The notes: generated by a model not told the origin, from the sequence alone. A DNA stretch of 40,817 nt from Crocinitomicaceae bacterium (GCA_002693775.1 NZRP01000018.1:1-40817), one strand, 5' to 3'; positions 8,497-18,661 are shown, numbered from the stretch's first letter. A program made the numbers and translations.

Positions 8497-8760
8497 ATGA
8501 ACAAAGCAGAATTGGTTGATGCTATGGCTTCAAGTGCAGGCATCTCAAAAGCGGACGCAGGTCGCGCACTAGACGGATTTATTTCAGCAACTAAAGGAGC
8601 TCTTGGAAAAGGAGACCGTGTATCTCTAGTAGGATTCGGTTCTTTCTCTGTAAAGCACCGTCCAGCACGTAAGGGTCGTAACCCACAAACTGGTGCTGAG
8701 ATTCAAATCGCAGCAAAGAACGTTGTAAAGTTCAAAGCTGGATCAGGCCTAGACGTATAA
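8497..8760 (+). CDS. hup: HU family DNA-binding protein
   Basis: 87 aa, the usual HU length. It is a small nucleoid protein that bends and wraps DNA as a dimer. It starts with [11 protein letters not shown], carries the core [11 protein letters not shown], and has the DNA-binding arm with the intercalating proline in [10 protein letters not shown], followed by [10 protein letters not shown]. It is monocistronic: flanked upstream by a divergent thioesterase gene and closed downstream by a long terminator at 8787-8822. The basic, Ala-rich composition and clean start leave little doubt. Confidence 0.95.
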   Translation: MNKAELVDAMASSAGISKADAGRALDGFISATKGALGKGDRVSLVGFGSFSVKHRPARKGRNPQTGAEIQIAAKNVVKFKAGSGLDV

Positions 8761-8786
8761 GTTGCAATAGCAATTTTTTATGAATT

Positions 8787-8822
8787 AGCCCTTCTTGTCC
8801 GTGAGGCAGGAGGGGCTTTTTT
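8787..8822 (+). terminator. Rho-independent terminator of hup
   Basis: 13-bp stem (8787-8799 with 8805-8817, including G-T pairs) around the loop CGTGA, followed by a run of T. It lies 27 nt after the hup stop. Confidence 0.9.
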
Positions 8823-8833
8823 AATTCTATCAC

Positions 8834-9520
8834 ATGCCCTCTATAGACAAACTCACTGAATCCCTTTATACTTTTCTTACAGAGGAGAGAAAGCAGAGGT
8901 TTGAGAAAGTGCTAAATAAAAGAACTAGACATATAGCTCTTATTCTAGAGGATGTATACCAAAGCAGAAACACTTCTGCTATTATGCGATCTGCCGATGG
9001 AATTGGAATTCAAGACTTCCACATTATTGAAACCATTCATAAGTGGAATAAAAACAAAAGTGTTTCTAAGGGCGCATCAAGTTGGCTAACACTTAACAAA
9101 TACGATTCAATTGACTCATGTATAGAAAAAGTGAAGTCACTTGGATATCGAATAGTTGCCACCTCACCACACGAAGGAGGATACACCCCTGACACCCTTC
9201 CAATAGACAAACCTGTTGCGATAGTAATGGGGACTGAGCTCAATGGCATCACACCTCCACTCATGTCAAAAGTTGATGATTACTTGGAAATACCTATGCT
9301 TGGATTCTCAGAAAGCTTTAATATATCTGTAGCTTCTTCAATTATAACAAGTAGGCTAAGAAATAGACTAAATGAAATGAAAATAGACGATGGATTGAGT
9401 GATAAAGAAAAAGCTGAATTGAGATTAGTTTGGGCTTATAACTCATTAAATGATCCAGAAGCGATTATGAGACATTTGGGCTTAGAATTACCAGAGGAGA
9501 TAAGAAGCAAAATTTTATGA
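8834..9520 (+). CDS. trmH: tRNA (guanosine-18-2'-O)-methyltransferase
   Basis: 228 aa SPOUT-class enzyme that methylates the ribose of G18 in the tRNA D-loop with S-adenosylmethionine. The three SpoU motifs are visible: RNTSAIMRSADGIGI (Asn46 and the catalytic-type Arg52), IVMGTELNGI (Glu135), and LGFSESFNISVASSI (Asn163), which forms the trefoil-knot cofactor site. The C-terminal extension after residue 175 (ending PEEIRSKIL) is typical of TrmH rather than the shorter TrmL. Its stop overlaps the start of the MATE gene by 4 nt (ATGA), so the two are translationally coupled. Confidence 0.92.
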   Translation: MPSIDKLTESLYTFLTEERKQRFEKVLNKRTRHIALILEDVYQSRNTSAIMRSADGIGIQDFHIIETIHKWNKNKSVSKGASSWLTLNKYDSIDSCIEKVKSLGYRIVATSPHEGGYTPDTLPIDKPVAIVMGTELNGITPPLMSKVDDYLEIPMLGFSESFNISVASSIITSRLRNRLNEMKIDDGLSDKEKAELRLVWAYNSLNDPEAIMRHLGLELPEEIRSKIL

Positions 9521-10851
9521 GAACTGACTACAAGGGGCTGCTTCTAATTGCTCTTCCTATTTCAATTGGAACATTTGTACAGTTCTTGGTTCTACTAACT
9601 GACAACTATTTCCTTGCTAGAGTAAGTGAGGCAGCAATAAACGGAGCAGGAAATGCTGGACTTACCTACCTAACAATAGGCATGGCAATCTTTGGTAGCG
9701 CAACTGGCCTTCAAATCCTTGTAGCAAGACGCAAGGGAGAAGGTGACTACCAAATGCAATTAAGAACAGGCAGAACCGGTTGGATCATTCACACAATACT
9801 GGGAATAACCCTTTGCTCAATTCTGTATTTACTTAACCAAGGGGCTCTAGGTAGTCTAATAGATAGTAGCGAAGTAAGAGATGTATTCGAGCCATTCTTA
9901 GGCGTAAGGATTTGGGGTTGCATTCCATATGGAATCACATTTGCTTTTACTGCATATTGGACAGGAATTGCTAGAACTAGATTACTTCTGGTTGTAAGTC
10001 TAGCTACAGCTTTCGCTAACATTGTACTTGATTACGCTTGGATAGAGGGAAACCTGGGGTTTGAAGCTATGGGACACATGGGAGCTGCTAGAGCTTCATT
10101 GATGTCTGAAATACTTGGTTTTATTGCAGGAGCGCTCCTTATGTTAAAGGTTGAACCCAGATTTTTCAAGCTTCCTAAACAACCTGACGGAGAAGTTTTC
10201 AAGGCATGGTGGAAGATCTCTGGTCCGCTTATGGGCCAACTTTTGCTTACGGTAGGCACATGGACATCTTTCTTCTTCTTTGTAGAAAAAGTGGGATCAA
10301 CAGAGCTTAAAGTGTCGCACATAGGAAGAAATGCCTTCATGTTTGCCTTTATCGTTACTTCAGGGATAGGCCAAACCACCCGGACAGTCATCTCCACACT
10401 AATCGGAGCAAATAGAAACTCTGAGTTAATACCAACGGTTAAAAAGCTTTGGATACTCAACATCATTGGCGTCCTGCTCCTCACCCATGGATTTATACTC
10501 TACCCTGAATTCATCGCAAGCCTGTTCTTTGAAGATCCTGATCACATCGCTATTATGTCAAAAACCTTCACCACCCTTTTTATCGCGGTTCTTGGCTTTG
10601 CCAGCAGCTCAATACTCCTGTCCACTCTTGAAGGGGCAGGCGGTACTAAGAGAGCGTTTATTGTGGAAATGCTCAGCGCAGGAATGTATTTAGCTGGCGT
10701 TTGCTACTTAACAAGCGAGGTAAAAGGAAACTACAGGCCTATTGAAGTGATTTGGCGAGTTGAGTGGATATACTTCACATTCATAGCTCTTGGATGCCTT
10801 ATAGCATTAAGAAATGGTAAATGGCAACGCGGCTTAGAATCACTTAGCTAA
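9517..10851 (+). CDS. MATE family efflux transporter
   Basis: 444 aa, about twelve hydrophobic segments, a normal length for multidrug and toxic compound extrusion (MATE) exporters driven by Na+ or H+. The start LLLIALPISIGTFVQFLVLLTDNYFLARV matches the MATE opening pattern (xPxxxxxxxxxxxxxxDxxxxG/A). The second half repeats the fold from about residue 230 (KISGPLMGQLLLTVGTW). It overlaps trmH by 4 nt and is followed after 9 nt by fmt, suggesting a trmH-MATE-fmt unit. The substrate cannot be inferred. It may belong to the NorM or DinF branch. Confidence 0.88.
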   Translation: MRTDYKGLLLIALPISIGTFVQFLVLLTDNYFLARVSEAAINGAGNAGLTYLTIGMAIFGSATGLQILVARRKGEGDYQMQLRTGRTGWIIHTILGITLCSILYLLNQGALGSLIDSSEVRDVFEPFLGVRIWGCIPYGITFAFTAYWTGIARTRLLLVVSLATAFANIVLDYAWIEGNLGFEAMGHMGAARASLMSEILGFIAGALLMLKVEPRFFKLPKQPDGEVFKAWWKISGPLMGQLLLTVGTWTSFFFFVEKVGSTELKVSHIGRNAFMFAFIVTSGIGQTTRTVISTLIGANRNSELIPTVKKLWILNIIGVLLLTHGFILYPEFIASLFFEDPDHIAIMSKTFTTLFIAVLGFASSSILLSTLEGAGGTKRAFIVEMLSAGMYLAGVCYLTSEVKGNYRPIEVIWRVEWIYFTFIALGCLIALRNGKWQRGLESLS

Positions 10852-10860
10852 TTTTACAAT

Positions 10861-11799
10861 ATGAATATTGTCTTTATGGGAACACCAAATTTCGCGGCTG
10901 TATGTCTAGAATCAATTATTAGCAGCAAACACAATGTTACAGGCGTTGTTACTGCCCCAGACAGACAAAAAGGGAGAGGCAGAAAGATTAGTGAATCTGC
11001 CGTGAAAAGGGTTGCGACCGAACATGAGATTCCGTTAGCGCAGCCGGAAAAGCTTAAAGCAGAGGAGTTTCACGAGGTGCTAAGAGGTTGGAACGCTGAT
11101 CTGTTTGTTGTGGTAGCATTTAGGATGTTGCCTGAGGTAGTTTGGGCTATGCCCCCTAAAGGGACAATCAACCTACACGCCTCACTTCTTCCACAATTTA
11201 GAGGAGCCGCGCCCATACAAAGAGCAATTATGCAAGGCGCAACTGAAAGTGGCGCAACTGTCTTTAGGTTAACTGATGAGATCGACACTGGGAACATTTT
11301 GAGCTCAATTAGCTTAGAAATAGGTCCTAATGAAAACGCAGGTTCATTGCACGACAGGATTTTGAATGCAGGAAAGGATCTTTTAGTAGAAGCACTTGAC
11401 ACAATTTCAAATGGTAATGACGTAGAGACTCCTCAGGAAAGCCTAATAAACAATGATATTGATATATTTGAAGCTCCTAAAATCTTCAAAGAAGACAGGA
11501 GAATTGACTGGAGAAAGAGCACGGAGGTGGTTCACAATACAATTAGAGGATTAAGCCCATATCCAGGAGCTTTCACTGTAATTGAGGGCTCAAATGAGCC
11601 CTATAAAATCCTTGATGGTAAGACTTGCAAAAAGCAAGACTTAAAAGCTGGAGAAACTCTTGTAGTAAATAGCAAATTATACGTTGGCACATGCGATGGA
11701 TGTTACGAGATCACAAAACTTCAACCTGCAGGCAAGCCAGCAATGGATACTAGCTCTTTCGCAAGAGGATTAAGAGAAGAATTGGGCAATTTCTCTTGA
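10861..11799 (+). CDS. fmt: Methionyl-tRNA formyltransferase
   Basis: 312 aa, the usual length. It transfers a formyl group from 10-formyl-tetrahydrofolate to initiator Met-tRNA before translation starts. It opens with IVFMGTPNFA. The catalytic set Asn104-His106-Asp142 lies in INLHASLLPQFRGAAPIQ and EIDTGNIL, and the loop APDRQKGRG is typical. The C-terminal beta-barrel domain follows (RGLSPYPGAFTVI). It lies 9 nt after the MATE gene. A -7-like TAATTTTA sits 4 nt before its ATG. It meets the subtilase gene head-on with only 7 nt between stops and no clear terminator. Confidence 0.95.
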   Translation: MNIVFMGTPNFAAVCLESIISSKHNVTGVVTAPDRQKGRGRKISESAVKRVATEHEIPLAQPEKLKAEEFHEVLRGWNADLFVVVAFRMLPEVVWAMPPKGTINLHASLLPQFRGAAPIQRAIMQGATESGATVFRLTDEIDTGNILSSISLEIGPNENAGSLHDRILNAGKDLLVEALDTISNGNDVETPQESLINNDIDIFEAPKIFKEDRRIDWRKSTEVVHNTIRGLSPYPGAFTVIEGSNEPYKILDGKTCKKQDLKAGETLVVNSKLYVGTCDGCYEITKLQPAGKPAMDTSSFARGLREELGNFS

Positions 11800-11806
11800 G
11801 GCCATT

Positions 11807-11974
11807 TTAGCAAGACTGCCCGAAAGATGCAAGTAATAATAGAACATCTTGAACATTTGTAGCTCCATCACTATTTAAATCTGCATCACAGTTGCTCATG
11901 CAACCAAACTCTCCCAAAAGCAGTAAAATATCAGCTACAGATATAATTCCGTCCTCGTTAATGTCAGCTGGACA
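11807..11974 (-). other. Dockerin-like C-terminal domain of protease C
   Basis: Encodes residues 1103-1157. Two loops follow the pattern D-x-N-x-D-G-xx-x-V-x-D-xLLLLxxFG, as in type I dockerins, and the segment is bounded by Cys residues. It sits where A and B carry T9SS sorting domains. Protein D ends with a single loop of the same kind. Confidence 0.7.
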
Positions 11975-14900
11975 GTCACAACTATCATACTCACAGCTTT
12001 CATCGTCAAATGTCGCTTCAGCATTGTAGTTACATGCATCTAAATCAGTACAGCCTACTACGTCAAGCTCGTCACAAATGCCGTTTGCATTAACATCATT
12101 AAGGCAATTTCCATCGCAATCATATGGAGTTTCTTGGAACACACAAGAACCATCATCTTGAGTAGCCTCAGGCATATAGTTACATGCTTCTTCATCAGTA
12201 CAACCAAGAATATCAATTGTTATCTCTTGCTCACAAATTCCAACAAATATGATAGACAAATCATACAAAGCGCCTTCAGAGTTTGTGTAGCCATTAGCAA
12301 TAGAAACAGACCAAGTACCTTCACCCTCTATACCTAAGGCTATCATATTGATTTCAATCCCATAATTTCCCGCCACAGTTGTCTGCCACTCATTTGGGTA
12401 AAAATCCAAGTAGTTACCCAAGAAATCACATACTCCAGACTGAACATTATACCCTCCCAACTCATAACAAAGACCGTTGGGAGAAGTAAACAAAATAATC
12501 AAATCAGCAGGCCAACTTGCGCTAGACTCAACATCCTCCCAGTTCATATCTATAACAATGGATTCCAACATTCCTGTTCCTTCAAATTCTATTGGCTCAG
12601 ATTGGTCTGTTCCAACAAGTACAGTGTTGAATTCAACAAGAGACTCACAATCGCATCCAAATGCAATATCTGGGAACTCACAACTACCGTCATCAATTAT
12701 TGCTGTTACGTCATAGTTACAAGCATCTTCATCAGTACAACCAGTGCAATCATAATCACAAGAACCGTCGTCCATTGTCGCATCAGGATTGTAGTTACAA
12801 GCTGATGAATCAGTACAACCCATCTCAGTATCACCAACACAGAACATAACGCTTTCATTACTAAAGAACTCCCCTCCTGTAGCTACAACAACACCAGAAA
12901 CTACTATCTCATAATATCCTTCACCGTAGGCACAACAAATACCATCACCAAATGTATCAGAAATTGTGAATGTGTAACAACCATCTTCTAAGCACAGTTG
13001 GTTTGCGTAGTTTGTATAACTCTCAGTGTATTGAGAACTCGAAGCAACAATTTCAACAAGGCTACTCACTTGCCAAGAAGTTTCTGTTGGGTAATTATCA
13101 GTGTAAATATTAATCTCGACACCTGAACCTCCGATAATGCAAGACCCATCATCTATTGTAGCTGTTGGATCAAAATTACACGCTGCAGAATCAGTACAAC
13201 CAATACAGCCAGTGCCATCACCACCACACTCTCCACACTGATCAAAGTATTCACAAGAGCCATCGTCTATAGTTGCAAAATCATCGAAGTTACAAGCTGA
13301 CATATCAGTACAGCCTATACAATCATAAATACAAGATCCATCATCAAAGGCAGCGTTTGAATCGTAGTTACATGCTGATGAATCAGTGCAACCCATTCCA
13401 CAATCAACCCCACTTATTGAGATTAAATCCTCACCACTTGAGGTTCCATCTCCGCTCATAGCAGAATCCAAATCACCCATTGCGATTATATCTCCAGACT
13501 GAAGATCTACAAATGAATAACTTGCTCCATTCCAACCATCACCGTAGCTATCGTACATTAAAAGAGTATAACAACCCTCTCCTAAACATAGCTCTTGAGT
13601 TCCTGTTTCACCACTAACAAGTGTATTTCCATTTAGCATAAGAGTCCAAGTAATCTCACCATCCCAAGTACCTCCACCAACATAAATAGACACACTGTTT
13701 CCGTAAACGCAACTTCCATCCTCAATTGTTGCTGCAGTATTGTAGTTACAAGCTGAAGAGTCAGTACATCCTGTACAAGATGAATTGTTACCTCCACAAA
13801 TTCCGCAATCGTCAAAATAATCACACGAACCATTATCCTCAATTGCTTCAGGGCTGTAGTTACATGCAGATGGATCAGTACATCCTAAATCAGAATTACA
13901 GTTGCTCATAGCTATGCTAACCGAGTTGTATGCATTTAGCCTTCCACCTGTCACCGTTTCTCCAACTAAGTTTGGCACAACATCTACACCATCTAGAATG
14001 TAGCCTCTCACAATGTCAGCTGTGTTCTGAGGATTCGAGATTGCAGCATTTGCCAAATCTGAACAAGGCACACTATATACTAGTGCAATAGCACCAGCAA
14101 CACACGGAGTTGCAAATGATGTTCCAGAAGTAGAAGAATAATTTGATGAACCAGACGGCAAGTAAACGCTTTCCCCTGGAGCAGCTAAATCAATAGTTGT
14201 AGCTCCGTAAGCAGAGAATGTTCTTACATCATTAGAATTAGTCGCCGTTACACTCATCATGTAATCAGACCCACAACCAGTAGGCATATCACCCTGCGTA
14301 TCCACATTGTACTGCGCGTTTGCTGTTGCTCCACAGTTGATGATTCCAACCTCACCTAAGTCGTCGTAATAAGAGCACCATACCGGGTAGCTAGCTGGAT
14401 TAGCAAGGTCTATTCCCCATGAAGCGTTAGTAGCCACTACAAATGCTCCCTCTGACCCACCAGAGTTATTAAACATATCACGCATCACATATGGGTAGTT
14501 ATAAGCAGCAATCACATTAGACTCTGTAAGTCCACCCATTTGGATTTGCATTATTCCCACATTCCAATTCACACCCGCACCGCCTTGGTTGTTGTTTCCC
14601 TTAGCTCCTATCATTCCACTTACAGCAGTACCATGACCACCAGCAGAAATCACATCATTGTTTGAATTCGTGTTCCATCCGTTGTAATCATCTGTATATC
14701 CGTTTCCATCATCATCCTGACCATTGCCCGGAATTTCACCATTATTTACCCAGTGATTAGCTATCAAGTCAGTATGATCCCAATTTGAACCTCCTCCCTC
14801 AAGAACTGCTACCACAATTTGGTCTCCATTTGCTGTTTCTCCTCCAGTAGTTATATCCCAAGCCAAATCACTATCTATGTCATGATCACCACTCTGAATG

Positions 14901-15280
14901 TGATGCCATTGCTGAGAAAAAGACGGATCGTTGGGCGTGGCCCTATCCTCTACATAGTGATTGTACTGAACGGCTTCAACGGCTCTATCCTTACTAAGCT
15001 CACGCAATAAAACATCACCATCTGCTCTTTCTTCACTATATCTAAAAAGGTAGATATGCGACAGATCAGACAAAACCTTAACTGGCTCAAGGCTGGTCTT
15101 ATGGCCTTCTACATTTTTATACTTGTCAGCAAACAACTGAGGGTTTAAATCACCATGAAACATTATGATCAATTCACCTGGAACTGTAGTCCCTTGAGGA
15201 GCTGTTAATGATTGTTTTTGGGCAAAGAAAGGGGTTGCAATTGCACAAAAAACAAATAGGATAGCAATAAGTTTTCTCAT
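11807..15280 (-). CDS. Secreted subtilisin-like protease C with GCTD modules and dockerin-like end
   Basis: 1157 aa. Residues 1-20 are a signal peptide, ~30-115 a propeptide-like region, and ~130-460 an S8 peptidase domain with His216 (GGHGT), Asn285 (NASWG) and Ser388 (SGTSFATP). The position of the triad Asp (usually VAVxDTG) reads VAVLEGG, so it is Glu161. Nine GCTD modules follow from residue 466. Two ~100-residue domains of the DSYGDGWNG kind lie among them, at 527-627 and 718-816 (the second reads DTFGDGICC). Residues ~878-1016 resemble a proprotein-convertase P domain. Residues 1103-1157 contain two dockerin-like Ca2+ loops (DINEDGIISVADILLLLGEFG and its partner), ending in Cys. No T9SS type A domain is present. 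It is probably an exported surface protease. Activity with Glu in place of Asp is uncertain. Confidence 0.88.
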   Translation of the reverse strand: MRKLIAILFVFCAIATPFFAQKQSLTAPQGTTVPGELIIMFHGDLNPQLFADKYKNVEGHKTSLEPVKVLSDLSHIYLFRYSEERADGDVLLRELSKDRAVEAVQYNHYVEDRATPNDPSFSQQWHHIQSGDHDIDSDLAWDITTGGETANGDQIVVAVLEGGGSNWDHTDLIANHWVNNGEIPGNGQDDDGNGYTDDYNGWNTNSNNDVISAGGHGTAVSGMIGAKGNNNQGGAGVNWNVGIMQIQMGGLTESNVIAAYNYPYVMRDMFNNSGGSEGAFVVATNASWGIDLANPASYPVWCSYYDDLGEVGIINCGATANAQYNVDTQGDMPTGCGSDYMMSVTATNSNDVRTFSAYGATTIDLAAPGESVYLPSGSSNYSSTSGTSFATPCVAGAIALVYSVPCSDLANAAISNPQNTADIVRGYILDGVDVVPNLVGETVTGGRLNAYNSVSIAMSNCNSDLGCTDPSACNYSPEAIEDNGSCDYFDDCGICGGNNSSCTGCTDSSACNYNTAATIEDGSCVYGNSVSIYVGGGTWDGEITWTLMLNGNTLVSGETGTQELCLGEGCYTLLMYDSYGDGWNGASYSFVDLQSGDIIAMGDLDSAMSGDGTSSGEDLISISGVDCGMGCTDSSACNYDSNAAFDDGSCIYDCIGCTDMSACNFDDFATIDDGSCEYFDQCGECGGDGTGCIGCTDSAACNFDPTATIDDGSCIIGGSGVEINIYTDNYPTETSWQVSSLVEIVASSSQYTESYTNYANQLCLEDGCYTFTISDTFGDGICCAYGEGYYEIVVSGVVVATGGEFFSNESVMFCVGDTEMGCTDSSACNYNPDATMDDGSCDYDCTGCTDEDACNYDVTAIIDDGSCEFPDIAFGCDCESLVEFNTVLVGTDQSEPIEFEGTGMLESIVIDMNWEDVESSASWPADLIILFTSPNGLCYELGGYNVQSGVCDFLGNYLDFYPNEWQTTVAGNYGIEINMIALGIEGEGTWSVSIANGYTNSEGALYDLSIIFVGICEQEITIDILGCTDEEACNYMPEATQDDGSCVFQETPYDCDGNCLNDVNANGICDELDVVGCTDLDACNYNAEATFDDESCEYDSCDCPADINEDGIISVADILLLLGEFGCMSNCDADLNSDGATNVQDVLLLLASFGQSC

Positions 15281-15319
15281 ATCGTAACTAAGACGCTTTT
15301 AAGATTAATAGGTTGCGTA

Positions 15320-18300
15320 TTATTCGTAAGATGAAATTAACACATTAAGTATCTCTGAAGCTGATGAAGTGATTGGTGTACCAGGGCCAAACACTCCCAC
15401 AACCCCCATCTTATACAGCTGATCGTAGTCCGAAGGCGGTATCACTCCTCCCGCTACTACTAAAATATCGGGTCTTCCTAGCTGTTCAAGCTCAGCGATT
15501 AATCCTGGAACTAGGGTCATGTGCCCTGCAGCAAGAGTCGAAATACCAACAACGTGAACATCGTTTTCAATTGCCTGTCGAGCAACTTCTTCTGGAGTAG
15601 AGAACAACGGACCTAAATCAACATCAAAACCCAAATCAGCAAATGACGAAGCCACCACCTTAGCTCCTCTATCATGCCCATCTTGCCCCATTTTAGCAAC
15701 AAGAATTCTAGGTCTACGACCTGCAAGTCCAGCAAACTTATTGCTTGCATTTAGTACTTCATTAAATTTTTCTTCTCCGCTCATATTTTTCGAAAATACG
15801 CCACTTACTCTTCTATCCTTTGGCTTAAATCTATCAAAGACTTTCTCAAGAGCTTCACTAATTTCTCCCAGTGTTGCCCTACACCTTGCAGCTTCAACAG
15901 AAAGCGCAAGCAGATTACCGTCTGATTTAGCACCATTTTCAAGATTACTTAAAGCTTTTGATACAGCCTTTGAATCTCTATCTGACTTTAGTTTTTCAAG
16001 AAGACTCACCTGTTGATTTCTAACTGCATTTGCGTCAACATTAAGCAAGTCTAATTCAGAATCGATCTCATCTTCTACTTGAAAGATATTTACTCCAATA
16101 ATTTTATCTACCCCTCTATCTATTCTTGCCTGCTTACTAGCAGCAGCTTCTTCAATTCTAAGTTTAGGCAGCCCCACTTCGATAGCTTGAGACATACCGC
16201 CGTGTGCTTCAATTTCATCCATGAGCGATTTTGCCCTTGTAGCAATTTCAGCTGTCAAGTATTCAATCAAATCTGAACCTTCCCAAGGATCAACAGCGCC
16301 AGTGTAGCCCGCTTCCATTTGAAGCATAAGCTGAGTGTTTCTTGCAATTCTTGCAGAGGCATCAGTTGGCAAGGCAATTGCCTCATCCAGTGAATTTGTA
16401 TGAAGACTCTGAGTCCCACCAAACGTTGCAGACAATGCCTCAATTGCTGTTCGAGCAACATTATTCCAAGGGTCCTGAGCAGTCAGAGACCAACCTGAAG
16501 TCTGTGTATGAGTTCTAAGCATCGAACTTCTAGGGTCTGAAGGTGAGAATTGCTGCATTTTTTCAGCCCAAATCATTCGAGCTGCTCTCATTTTAGCAAT
16601 TTCCATTACATGGTGCATGCCGTTTGCCCAAAAGAAACTCAGTCTTGGGGCAAAGTCGTCGACACTAAGGCCTGCTTCAATTCCGGTTTTTACGTATTCA
16701 AGCCCGTCTGAAATCGTATAGGCAAGTTCCAATTCAGGAGTGGCGCCCGCTTCCTGCATGTGATATCCTGAGATACTAATGGAGTTAAACTTGGGCATAT
16801 TCTCAGAGGTGTATTTGAAAATGTCAGATACTATCCTCATAGATGGGGCTGGTGGGTAGATAAAGGTATTCCTCACCATGAATTCTTTAAGAATGTCGTT
16901 TTGGATTGTGCCGGCAAGCTTATCAGCACTCACTCCTTGCTCTTCAGCAGCGACAACATAGAAGGCTAGAATGGGCAATACTGCACCATTCATAGTCATA
17001 CTCACAGACATCTTATCGAGAGGGATTCCTTCGAAAAGACGCTTCATATCATCAACGCTATCGATAGCTACTCCCGCCTTCCCTACGTCGCCAGTCACTC
17101 TTGGATGATCACTATCATACCCTCTATGGGTGGCGAGGTCGAAGGCGACTGAGAGGCCCTTTTGGCCTGCGGCTAGATTCCTTCTATAAAAAGCATTTGA
17201 TTCCTCAGCGGTAGAAAAACCTGCGTACTGCCTGACAGTCCAAGGCCTACTCGCATACATAGTTGGATAAGGCCCCCCCAAATACGGTGGCAATCCAGCC
17301 TTGAATCCTTTGTGCGGAGCTGTGTAAGGATTCTGAGCAAAACTAACCGGGACATCAATACCCTCAGCAGTTTCTATAGTTTTATTACTCTTCGCTTTAA
17401 GGTTTAACAAGTTCTTGAACTTAAACTCTTCAGAACCAACAGCTGTAGTTTGAACTCCATCGACAAAAGGATGGTCAAGAACAAAGAAATCTACTGTATC
17501 ATCTGACGAAATCGCCATATCACCTCTTTCTGAATCACTTGGCACATAGACTGGCGCAGTACACCAAATCTTTCTACCCTCTTTTATAGCTGCAGCAACT
17601 CCCCTAAAATCTCCTAGTGCACAATTTGCAAAATATCTAGTCGCCAAATCCAAATGCCTACTCCCACCCATTGGGTCGTTAGTCCTACCCAGCATAGCTT
17701 CCTCTCTAAGAATGTGACTAACGTTTCTAGCAAGTCTCCTTGCTCTCTCTTTGTCCTTTTCTACAGGGTTTCTTATATCGTGCCTTCTTACTTCCACACC
17801 GTCAGCTCCACCTAGGACTGCTGAATACCCCATTAAAGTGTTGCGCAAAATATTATCCTCTTGCTTATCTCCAACTAACAGTACTGAGGTAGTTCTTGCA
17901 TCAATTCTTATGGGTGCTGATGCAATACTTGCCAAGGCCACCCTCAATCCTCTAATCATAGCTGCTGATGCAATGATATCCGTTGAAACAGCAACTCTCA
18001 CTACACACTTGTTAGCAGCCTCTTCAGCCGAGTAACCCTCTGCTACCAAAGCCTCAACTCCCCACTTTACTGCTTCTACAACTCCTGCAACAGCGTCCCC
18101 GGCCATCATACCCCTGTCTTGCCATACTGAAGCATCTACTCCCCAAGTTCTGAATTGCGGCAAAGCTGTAGACCAAACCTGCACGTGCCTAGCAAAATCA
18201 CTCACATCCTCTGGCAAACCCTTACCCAAATCCCAGGCTGCCGAACCATCAACCTTGCATCCATCAGCCCAATTTAAAACGGACCTCAATATGCCTTCAT

Positions 18301-18649
18301 TCATGTGCCCATCAACGTGAACGCCTACCATCCCAGGCTTAACCCCCTCAAGTACTTCTCCGCTTTGAATTCGAATGGCTTCCACCCCCTGCTCGAGAGC
18401 TTTCATCAAACTCGCTCCGTCCTCAAAGCTTTCCGTTATCTCCCACGGATGACCCAAGTCATCACGAAGCGAAACAGGACGATCTGGTATTTTAACACAC
18501 TCATGACCACAATCAACGGTAAGCGGCAACGGCATTCCGTCCCACCTGGACCTCTCTAAATCATCAATGGACCGACCTCTTAACGACTCCACGGCTTTCT
18601 TCCTCCATTCAGAGGGTGTTGGAACAGAAAATATTTGAGAATTTTTCAC
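15320..18649 (-). CDS. Single-chain methylmalonyl-CoA mutase (MutA-MutB fusion)
   Basis: 1109 aa. It interconverts (R)-methylmalonyl-CoA and succinyl-CoA using adenosylcobalamin. Residues 1 to ~420 look like the small subunit MutA ([44 protein letters not shown]). Residues ~440-1109 are a full catalytic subunit: [16 protein letters not shown] with active-site Tyr465, [12 protein letters not shown] with the substrate His, then a C-terminal B12 domain with [10 protein letters not shown] (cobalt-ligand His992), GISTLAAGH and VVAGGVIP. No GTPase motifs are present, so it is not the IcmF fusion, which also has its B12 domain at the N terminus. The subunits are usually two genes. The frame is uninterrupted across the junction. 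The start is GTG: a stop lies two codons upstream and the next Met is at residue 39. A -7-like TATTTTTA precedes it by 4 nt. Confidence 0.92.
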   Translation of the reverse strand: MKNSQIFSVPTPSEWRKKAVESLRGRSIDDLERSRWDGMPLPLTVDCGHECVKIPDRPVSLRDDLGHPWEITESFEDGASLMKALEQGVEAIRIQSGEVLEGVKPGMVGVHVDGHMNEGILRSVLNWADGCKVDGSAAWDLGKGLPEDVSDFARHVQVWSTALPQFRTWGVDASVWQDRGMMAGDAVAGVVEAVKWGVEALVAEGYSAEEAANKCVVRVAVSTDIIASAAMIRGLRVALASIASAPIRIDARTTSVLLVGDKQEDNILRNTLMGYSAVLGGADGVEVRRHDIRNPVEKDKERARRLARNVSHILREEAMLGRTNDPMGGSRHLDLATRYFANCALGDFRGVAAAIKEGRKIWCTAPVYVPSDSERGDMAISSDDTVDFFVLDHPFVDGVQTTAVGSEEFKFKNLLNLKAKSNKTIETAEGIDVPVSFAQNPYTAPHKGFKAGLPPYLGGPYPTMYASRPWTVRQYAGFSTAEESNAFYRRNLAAGQKGLSVAFDLATHRGYDSDHPRVTGDVGKAGVAIDSVDDMKRLFEGIPLDKMSVSMTMNGAVLPILAFYVVAAEEQGVSADKLAGTIQNDILKEFMVRNTFIYPPAPSMRIVSDIFKYTSENMPKFNSISISGYHMQEAGATPELELAYTISDGLEYVKTGIEAGLSVDDFAPRLSFFWANGMHHVMEIAKMRAARMIWAEKMQQFSPSDPRSSMLRTHTQTSGWSLTAQDPWNNVARTAIEALSATFGGTQSLHTNSLDEAIALPTDASARIARNTQLMLQMEAGYTGAVDPWEGSDLIEYLTAEIATRAKSLMDEIEAHGGMSQAIEVGLPKLRIEEAAASKQARIDRGVDKIIGVNIFQVEDEIDSELDLLNVDANAVRNQQVSLLEKLKSDRDSKAVSKALSNLENGAKSDGNLLALSVEAARCRATLGEISEALEKVFDRFKPKDRRVSGVFSKNMSGEEKFNEVLNASNKFAGLAGRRPRILVAKMGQDGHDRGAKVVASSFADLGFDVDLGPLFSTPEEVARQAIENDVHVVGISTLAAGHMTLVPGLIAELEQLGRPDILVVAGGVIPPSDYDQLYKMGVVGVFGPGTPITSSASEILNVLISSYE

Positions 18650-18653
18650 GGCT

Positions 18654-18661
18654 TAAAAATA
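18654..18661 (-). promoter_or_regulatory. -7-like box before methylmalonyl-CoA mutase
   Basis: Minus-strand TATTTTTA matches TAnnTTTG at all fixed positions but the last and lies 4 nt before the GTG start, a spacing that would give an almost leaderless mRNA. No -33 element is clear. Confidence 0.3.

Noticed and set aside
10032-10484. 150-codon minus-strand frame
   Set aside because: Entirely antisense to the clear MATE transporter; no motif and no start context.
15320-18649. IcmF-type isobutyryl-CoA mutase fusion, suggested by the ~1100-residue length
   Set aside because: No P-loop GTPase domain is visible and the B12-binding motif is at the C terminus, so methylmalonyl-CoA mutase fits better.
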